A stretch of DNA of 64,000 nt from Kitasatospora arboriphila (GTDB lineage: Bacteria > Actinomycetota > Actinomycetes > Mycobacteriales > Mycobacteriaceae): the NCBI RefSeq assembly GCF_000717275.1, contig NZ_JNYV01000001.1, positions 186,001 through 250,000 of the forward strand, given 5' to 3'. How positions within the stretch are numbered: position 1 is the stretch's first letter; every line of letters begins with the position of its first letter. The position numbers and the translations under genes were made by a program. Of this stretch, positions 59,520 through 64,000 are shown piece by piece. The notes under the pieces were generated by a model. The model had not been told where the DNA came from and made no database searches. It was given only the letters and a program-made list of their open reading frames with translations.

Positions 59520-60308
59520 TCATTTCCGGCGGAGCTTGGCCATCCGGTGGGTCAATCCCCAGCGAGGGACCTTGAAGGCCGCCTCGCGGACGATGCTTCC
59601 GCTCATCTTCGACTCCCCCAGCTCGCGCTCGGTGAACGTGATGGGTACTTCGGCCACATCGAACCCGGCCTGGACCGTCCGCCACCCCAGGTCCACCTGG
59701 AAGCAGTAGCCGTGCGATTCGATCGACGACAGGTCGAGCGTCTCCAGCACATGGCGGCGATACGCGCGGAACCCTCCGGTGATGTCTTTGATCTTGACCC
59801 CGAGCGCCAGCCTCGAGTAGACATTGCCACCCCGCGAGAGGATCTCGCGTCGCCTCGGCCAGTTGACCACCGTTCCTCCCGGAACGTACCGAGACCCGAT
59901 CACCAGGTCCGCACCCTCGTTGAGGCGGTCGAGCAGTCGATGCAACTGCTCCGGAGCATGACTGCCGTCGGCATCCATCTCCACCAAGACGGTGTAGTCG
60001 CGAGCCAGGCCCCACTTGAAGCCGGCGATGTAGGCGGCACCAAGACCGTCTTTCACGGTGCGGTGCATCACGTGGATGCGGTCGGCGCCATCGGTTGACG
60101 CCAGCTTGTCGGCCAGTTCACCGGTGCCGTCGGGACTGCTGTCGTCGACGATCAGGATGTGCACCGCGGGCTGCGCTGCGTGCACACGCTTGACGATCAA
60201 CGGCAGGTTCTCGATCTCGTTGAACGTCGGGATGATCACCAGGGTGCCCGCCCCATCGGCCCCGACCGGCCGCGCAGCCTGCGAGTTGTGCTCAGGCTCC
60301 GTCACCAT
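59520..60308 (-). CDS. ppm1: Polyprenol monophosphomannose synthase
   Basis: A 262-residue GT2 glycosyltransferase that makes polyprenyl-phosphomannose, the mannose donor for lipoarabinomannan and glycoproteins. It has [23 protein letters not shown], the DAD motif Asp112-x-Asp114 in [12 protein letters not shown], and [20 protein letters not shown]. No C-terminal membrane part, so it is likely anchored by its partner Lnt, which lies next to it. In M. tuberculosis the two are one fused protein; here they are separate genes overlapping by 17 bp. Confidence 0.95.
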   Translation of the reverse strand: MVTEPEHNSQAARPVGADGAGTLVIIPTFNEIENLPLIVKRVHAAQPAVHILIVDDSSPDGTGELADKLASTDGADRIHVMHRTVKDGLGAAYIAGFKWGLARDYTVLVEMDADGSHAPEQLHRLLDRLNEGADLVIGSRYVPGGTVVNWPRRREILSRGGNVYSRLALGVKIKDITGGFRAYRRHVLETLDLSSIESHGYCFQVDLGWRTVQAGFDVAEVPITFTERELGESKMSGSIVREAAFKVPRWGLTHRMAKLRRK

Positions 60309-61929
60309 GCTCCTCCTTTGACCATCCCCTGAACCTAATGCCTGGCGCCAGCAGGAACAAAAAGGCGCAGACGCCCAAGAGTACGGCCAATCGCTCGGGC
60401 CACGGCCCGATTTTCGTGGCGATGGTCTCGCCTGTGTGCAACGGAATCGTGCCCTGCAGGGTCGCGGGTTCGAAGAACCCGCTGCGTGAGCTGGTGTGGC
60501 CGTCGGGCGCGATGATGGCGCTCACACCGCTCGTTGCTGCCACCACCACGGCGCGCCCGTGCTCGACCGCCCGAAGCTGTGACATCGCCAACTGTTGGTA
60601 GGTCATCTGCGTGCGTCCGAAGGTGGCGTTGTTCGTGGGTACCGAGAGGAACTGGGCCCCCGATTGCACGGCCTCACGTGCCGAACGGTCGAACGCGATC
60701 TCCCAACACGTCGACACCCCCACGGTCACGCTCTGCCCACCGGTGGTCTCGACGGTGACAACACCTGGGCCGGTGCCCGCGCGGAAATTGCCTGCCTGCT
60801 CGGCATACGAGGAGAAGAGGGTGAAGAAGCTTCGCCACGGCAGGTATTCGCCGAATGGCTGGATGATCTGCTTGTCATACCGGCCACGAATCTGGTCTCC
60901 GGAATCACGCCGTCCGTCCCATACCAGCACGGTGTTCGTCGGGCGTCCGTCAGCGTTCCGGACGAGCGTGCCCACCAGGATCGGGGCGCCGACAGCTGCT
61001 GAGGCCGCCGTGATCTCTTCGGCTGCATCCTCGTTCGCGGTGGGGTCGATGTCCGAGGCGTTCTCGGGCCACACCACGATGTCGGGACGGGCGGCGTCAC
61101 CGGCGTCGACCGCGGCAGCCAGACGGAAGGTCTCGCGTACGTGGTTGTCCAGGACCGCCCGACGCTGATCGTTGAAGTCGAGGCCCAGCCGGGGGACGTT
61201 GCCCTGAATCGCGGCAATGGTGATCTCGTCGTCGGAGCTGTTTCGGCTGTCCACGGAGGGCCACAGGGCGGCCGCGACAATCGGTGTAAAGAGCGCGAGC
61301 ACCACAACCGGCACCACGGCCCGCCATCTGACCGGCCGTCGGATCGCCGCCCCGATCACGGCGGTCAGCGCTGCCCCCGTCAAGGCCACCGAGAACGACA
61401 CCAGAGGTGCGCCCCCGATCGAGGCGAGGGACAGCATCGGCCCACCGACTTGACCGAAAGCTGTACGACCCCAGGGAAACCCGCCAAATGGGAATGATGA
61501 ACGTGCCCACTCGACGGTGACCCACATGATCGCGAACCACAACGGTGCCGCAGGCCAGGTGGTGGTACGGCAGGCGATCACGCCGAACAACCCGGTGTAG
61601 AGCGACATCACCACTGCCAGCGCCACCCATGGGAGCGGCCCGACGTATACCCCGATCCACGGCAGCAGGGGGAGAAAGAACCCGAGGCCGAAGACGAATC
61701 CGTACCAGAATCCCTCGCGGAATCGAACAACGTCTCTGAGCGCGGCCGCCAGCAACGCCAGCGACAGGATGCCCAGAAACCAGAGATCGCGCGGCGGGAA
61801 TGCGGCCCACATGAGCACGCCTCCGAGCGCACTGACCGCGGTGCGAATCACCCATGGCCGCTGCGTCGCGTCTCGGAGCCGGGCGATCGTTCCGCCCTCG
61901 GACTCCCCTGGCGCGATTGCCGTCGTCAC
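60292..61929 (-). CDS. lnt: Apolipoprotein N-acyltransferase
   Basis: A 545-residue inner-membrane enzyme that adds a third acyl chain to the Cys of lipoproteins. It has about six or seven N-terminal helices (~25-225), then a periplasmic nitrilase-like domain with the triad Glu289 (WPEN), Lys353 (YDKQ) and Cys408 (STCWE), then a final C-terminal helix. GTG start at 61929 overlaps the amidohydrolase stop by 4 bp; it ends 17 bp inside ppm1. Confidence 0.93.
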   Translation of the reverse strand: MTTAIAPGESEGGTIARLRDATQRPWVIRTAVSALGGVLMWAAFPPRDLWFLGILSLALLAAALRDVVRFREGFWYGFVFGLGFFLPLLPWIGVYVGPLPWVALAVVMSLYTGLFGVIACRTTTWPAAPLWFAIMWVTVEWARSSFPFGGFPWGRTAFGQVGGPMLSLASIGGAPLVSFSVALTGAALTAVIGAAIRRPVRWRAVVPVVVLALFTPIVAAALWPSVDSRNSSDDEITIAAIQGNVPRLGLDFNDQRRAVLDNHVRETFRLAAAVDAGDAARPDIVVWPENASDIDPTANEDAAEEITAASAAVGAPILVGTLVRNADGRPTNTVLVWDGRRDSGDQIRGRYDKQIIQPFGEYLPWRSFFTLFSSYAEQAGNFRAGTGPGVVTVETTGGQSVTVGVSTCWEIAFDRSAREAVQSGAQFLSVPTNNATFGRTQMTYQQLAMSQLRAVEHGRAVVVAATSGVSAIIAPDGHTSSRSGFFEPATLQGTIPLHTGETIATKIGPWPERLAVLLGVCAFLFLLAPGIRFRGWSKEEHGDGA

Positions 61930-63536
61930 AGCCCCGCCCGGTCGTAGATCGTCACGCCTGCCCTCACGGTACGAATGCACTCCGGTAGCCGGCTGCCTGG
62001 ACTGAGGTCGGGTAGTGCCGGTACGCGCGACCGCGGGTCGGTGGACCAGCGGGCCACTGCCGGATCAGCCGACCCGGCAACCACCAGGTTGTCCACATCC
62101 CAGACGGCGTAGTCGGCGGGCGCGCCGGGAACGAGGGTTCCGGCCACACCGTCGCGGTGACCACCGGCCCGCCACGCCCCTCGGGTGACCGCTGCAAAAG
62201 CTGCTCGAACGGAGATGGCGCTGGCCGGGTTGTTGTGATGTGCGGCCGCAGCGATCGCCTCCCACGGACGCATCGAGGTCACCGGTGCATCCGAGCTGAA
62301 GGCCAGGCCGACGCCTGCTTTGGCCAACTGGGCGAAGTTGTTGAGTGAGCGGCCACGGTCAGGGCCGAGCCGCTGCTCGTACAACTGGCCCGGGCCACCC
62401 CAGAGGGCGTCGAACAACGGCTGCATACTGGCGATGACACCGCAGGCAGCAAGAGTGGTGGCCTGGTCACCGGTGATCATCTCCGCGTGCTCGATGCGGT
62501 GTCCCAATCGGGCCATCGCCGGACCGCCGAACTCCGCCGCCACTTCGCGGAACGCATTCACCACGACGTCCATTGCCCCATCGCCGATCACGTGGAAGCC
62601 CGACTGGATACCGGCAGCGGTGCAGGCGCGTAGATGAATGGTGACCGTGTCTTCGTCGAGGTAGCAGACGCCGTGGGTGTCGGCGTCGCTGTAGGGCTCT
62701 CGGAGCAAGGCGGTGTGTGATCCGATGGCCCCGTCGATGAAGAGGTCGCCACCGAGGCCGTGTGCGACCGTCTCAGCCTGCAGAGCGCGGGCGTGCTCGG
62801 AGTCGGTGACGGCTTCGCCCCAGTATCGACGGATCTCGACGGGGTGGTCGAGGTGGGCCAGTGACAGGAAGTCGTCGCGGCCGCTGATGTCCGGGCCGCC
62901 GTTCTCGTGGACCGCCACGATGCCGTGTGCGGCTGCATCGTCGAGAGCAGCACGCTGGGCGCGATGTCGCCCATTGGCGCTCAACAACATCCGTGCCGCG
63001 GCACGGACCCGGTGGTGGGCGTCGGCGGTCAGGGGTCCCTGCTCGTCGTAGCCGTGACTTCCCACCAGACCGTCGGCCCGAGCCCGCAGCGCAGTGGACA
63101 CCACGGCCGAGTGTTCGTCGATGCGTGCCAGATACACCGGTCGATTGCCGACGACGGCATCCACTTCGGCAGTTGAAGGGCAGGTCAGATCCGGCCACGT
63201 CGATTCATCCCAACCCAGGCCCCAGATCAGGTCGGCGTCGGTGTGTTCGGCAGCGTATCGGCGGATCTGTTCGAGACAGTCGTCCCGGCTCACGGCGGCA
63301 CTGAGGTCCAGGCCACGTAGAGCCAGACCGGCCGACGTCAGGTGCACGTGCGAGTCGACGAAGGCGGGCGCCACCAGTGCGCCGTCGAGATGGATCACCT
63401 GCGCGTCGGGGTGCAGGGTACGGCCGACGTGATCCGAACCCACCCAGACGATGGTGCCGTTCGCAACTGCCATGGCTGTCGCGTCGGGGGCACTCGGGGT
63501 GTAGATATGGCCACCGATCAGCAATTGACTCTCCAC
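61926..63536 (-). CDS. YtcJ-like metal-dependent amidohydrolase
   Basis: A 536-residue amidohydrolase-3 family enzyme. Metal ligands lie in VDSHVHL (61-67), HVIGDGAMD and HRIEHAEMI, with the catalytic Asp in SSDAPV. Family members act on N-acyl amides or related compounds; the substrate is unknown. It is coupled to lnt by a 4-bp overlap (GTGA), in one direction with ppm1. In this order of bacteria the same neighbourhood often holds a hydrolase, lnt and ppm1. Confidence 0.9.
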   Translation of the reverse strand: MESQLLIGGHIYTPSAPDATAMAVANGTIVWVGSDHVGRTLHPDAQVIHLDGALVAPAFVDSHVHLTSAGLALRGLDLSAAVSRDDCLEQIRRYAAEHTDADLIWGLGWDESTWPDLTCPSTAEVDAVVGNRPVYLARIDEHSAVVSTALRARADGLVGSHGYDEQGPLTADAHHRVRAAARMLLSANGRHRAQRAALDDAAAHGIVAVHENGGPDISGRDDFLSLAHLDHPVEIRRYWGEAVTDSEHARALQAETVAHGLGGDLFIDGAIGSHTALLREPYSDADTHGVCYLDEDTVTIHLRACTAAGIQSGFHVIGDGAMDVVVNAFREVAAEFGGPAMARLGHRIEHAEMITGDQATTLAACGVIASMQPLFDALWGGPGQLYEQRLGPDRGRSLNNFAQLAKAGVGLAFSSDAPVTSMRPWEAIAAAAHHNNPASAISVRAAFAAVTRGAWRAGGHRDGVAGTLVPGAPADYAVWDVDNLVVAGSADPAVARWSTDPRSRVPALPDLSPGSRLPECIRTVRAGVTIYDRAGL

Positions 63537-63631
63537 GAGCGTCCAGTCTGCCTGTCGAACCGATCGTCAGTCGCTGCAGGTCCGTGAACAAGCTGCCGCC
63601 GCGGCCGGATCCGTTCCGATGGGCAAGCCGA

Positions 63632-64000
63632 TCAGAGCTCGGTGTAGGGCTTGCGGAGTTGGGGCCGTGCCGGGTCGAAGCCGTTGTTACCCGTGGTTCC
63701 CGCACCGGAGGTGTCGATGACCTGGCCGTCCACGACGGTGACTCCTGCCATGCCGCGTCCATACCGTGCGTAGTTCTTCTCCATGGCGCTGACCACCTTG
63801 CGTGTGCCGACGGCGATGACCACGGGCCGCAACAGAACCCGAATGGGCTTGAGTAGCAAGAGGATACCGATCGCACTCGACACCAGGCCGGGGATGATCA
63901 TGAGGATTGTCGCCGCGGCCAGCAGTGCGGTGTCGGCAACGGGTGCTGCTGAGTCGGCCGGATCGACGGGACTGCCACCTGCAGCGCTGCGTCCGGCGTC
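63632..64000 (-). CDS. FxsA-family membrane protein, start beyond window
   Basis: The visible 122 residues are the C-terminal part. A hydrophobic stretch LLAAATILMIIPGLVSSAIG and GILLLLKPIRVLLRPVVIAV is followed by a basic, then Gly/Pro-rich tail ending RKPYTEL. FxsA proteins are small membrane proteins; loss of the E. coli one worsens F-plasmid phage exclusion by T7. The frame stays open to the right edge with no start, so the N-terminal first helices are missing. Co-directional with the amidohydrolase. Confidence 0.8.
   Translation of the reverse strand, partial: DAGRSAAGGSPVDPADSAAPVADTALLAAATILMIIPGLVSSAIGILLLLKPIRVLLRPVVIAVGTRKVVSAMEKNYARYGRGMAGVTVVDGQVIDTSGAGTTGNNGFDPARPQLRKPYTEL

Noticed and set aside
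1..64000. CRISPR arrays, tRNA/rRNA genes, insertion sequences, integrases and attachment sites
   Set aside because: None was seen: no regularly spaced repeats, no tRNA-like cloverleaf, no transposase or integrase motifs. A tool-based scan would be needed to exclude small RNAs.

Overview
The window is a high-GC actinobacterial chromosome segment, most likely from a mycolic-acid-containing member of the Mycobacteriales (Gordonia, Williamsia or Rhodococcus type). The evidence is an RbpA gene divergent from a small zinc-ribbon gene and convergent with ppm1-lnt (the neighbourhood of M. tuberculosis Rv2049c-Rv2051c), a FadD5-type acyl-CoA ligase, and a desaturase/reductase pair like Rv3229c/Rv3230c. 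I saw no rRNA, tRNA, insertion sequence, integrase or CRISPR array.

Bases 1-22,000 are a mosaic of small catabolic and redox units, each beside its own regulator. They comprise a truncated amidase; a TetR-controlled set (unknown protein, luciferase-like oxidoreductase, PEP-utilising enzyme) followed by fadD5; an SDR paired with an XRE regulator; an FBP-type zinc protein; a TetR-controlled cytochrome P450 plus ABC1 kinase pair; a SABATH-type carboxyl methyltransferase behind a short coupled leader ORF; an esterase; a flavodoxin; and a TetR/SDR pair. Three of the TetR genes face inverted repeats, and in two cases the repeat lies inside a recognisable -35/-10 promoter. Around 22.2-23.0 kb there is decay: a short gene with two frameshifts and an internally deleted acyl-CoA dehydrogenase.

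Bases 23,042-28,289 are an ABC importer operon of the glycerol-3-phosphate/glycerophosphodiester (Ugp) type with a GpdQ-like phosphodiesterase inside it, followed by a convergent LysR gene. Bases 29,580-36,194 look like a stress cluster: a conserved acidic protein, a CsbD-headed coiled-coil protein, a second coiled-coil protein, a MurE-like ligase lacking the diaminopimelate motif, manganese catalase, a GAF-ANTAR regulator, a small charged protein and a hemerythrin. Then come malQ, a three-subunit molybdenum hydroxylase, a glyoxalase-fold protein, a proline-rich mini-protein, a PAP2-diacylglycerol-kinase fusion, an adenylate cyclase and the desaturase system.

The most distinctive region is 47,789-58,623, a Ter (tellurite/stress) island. 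A TerC-like membrane protein and a TerD lie on the minus strand. Divergent from them is a tightly packed seven-gene operon: coiled-coil protein, CitE/HpcH aldolase-like enzyme, PRTase-TRSP, StiP-like PRTase with a C-terminal PELOTA-like region, HAD phosphatase, a tandem-TerD protein and a TerD fused to a probable degenerate FtsK/HerA-like domain. Its first six genes overlap successively by exactly 4 bp. This matches the Ter-linked module proposed to make a nucleoside-like metabolite, in a version without ATP-grasp, kinase or vWA partners in this window. The window ends with Rv2049c-like, rbpA, ppm1, lnt, a YtcJ-like amidohydrolase and an FxsA-family membrane protein cut by the right edge.
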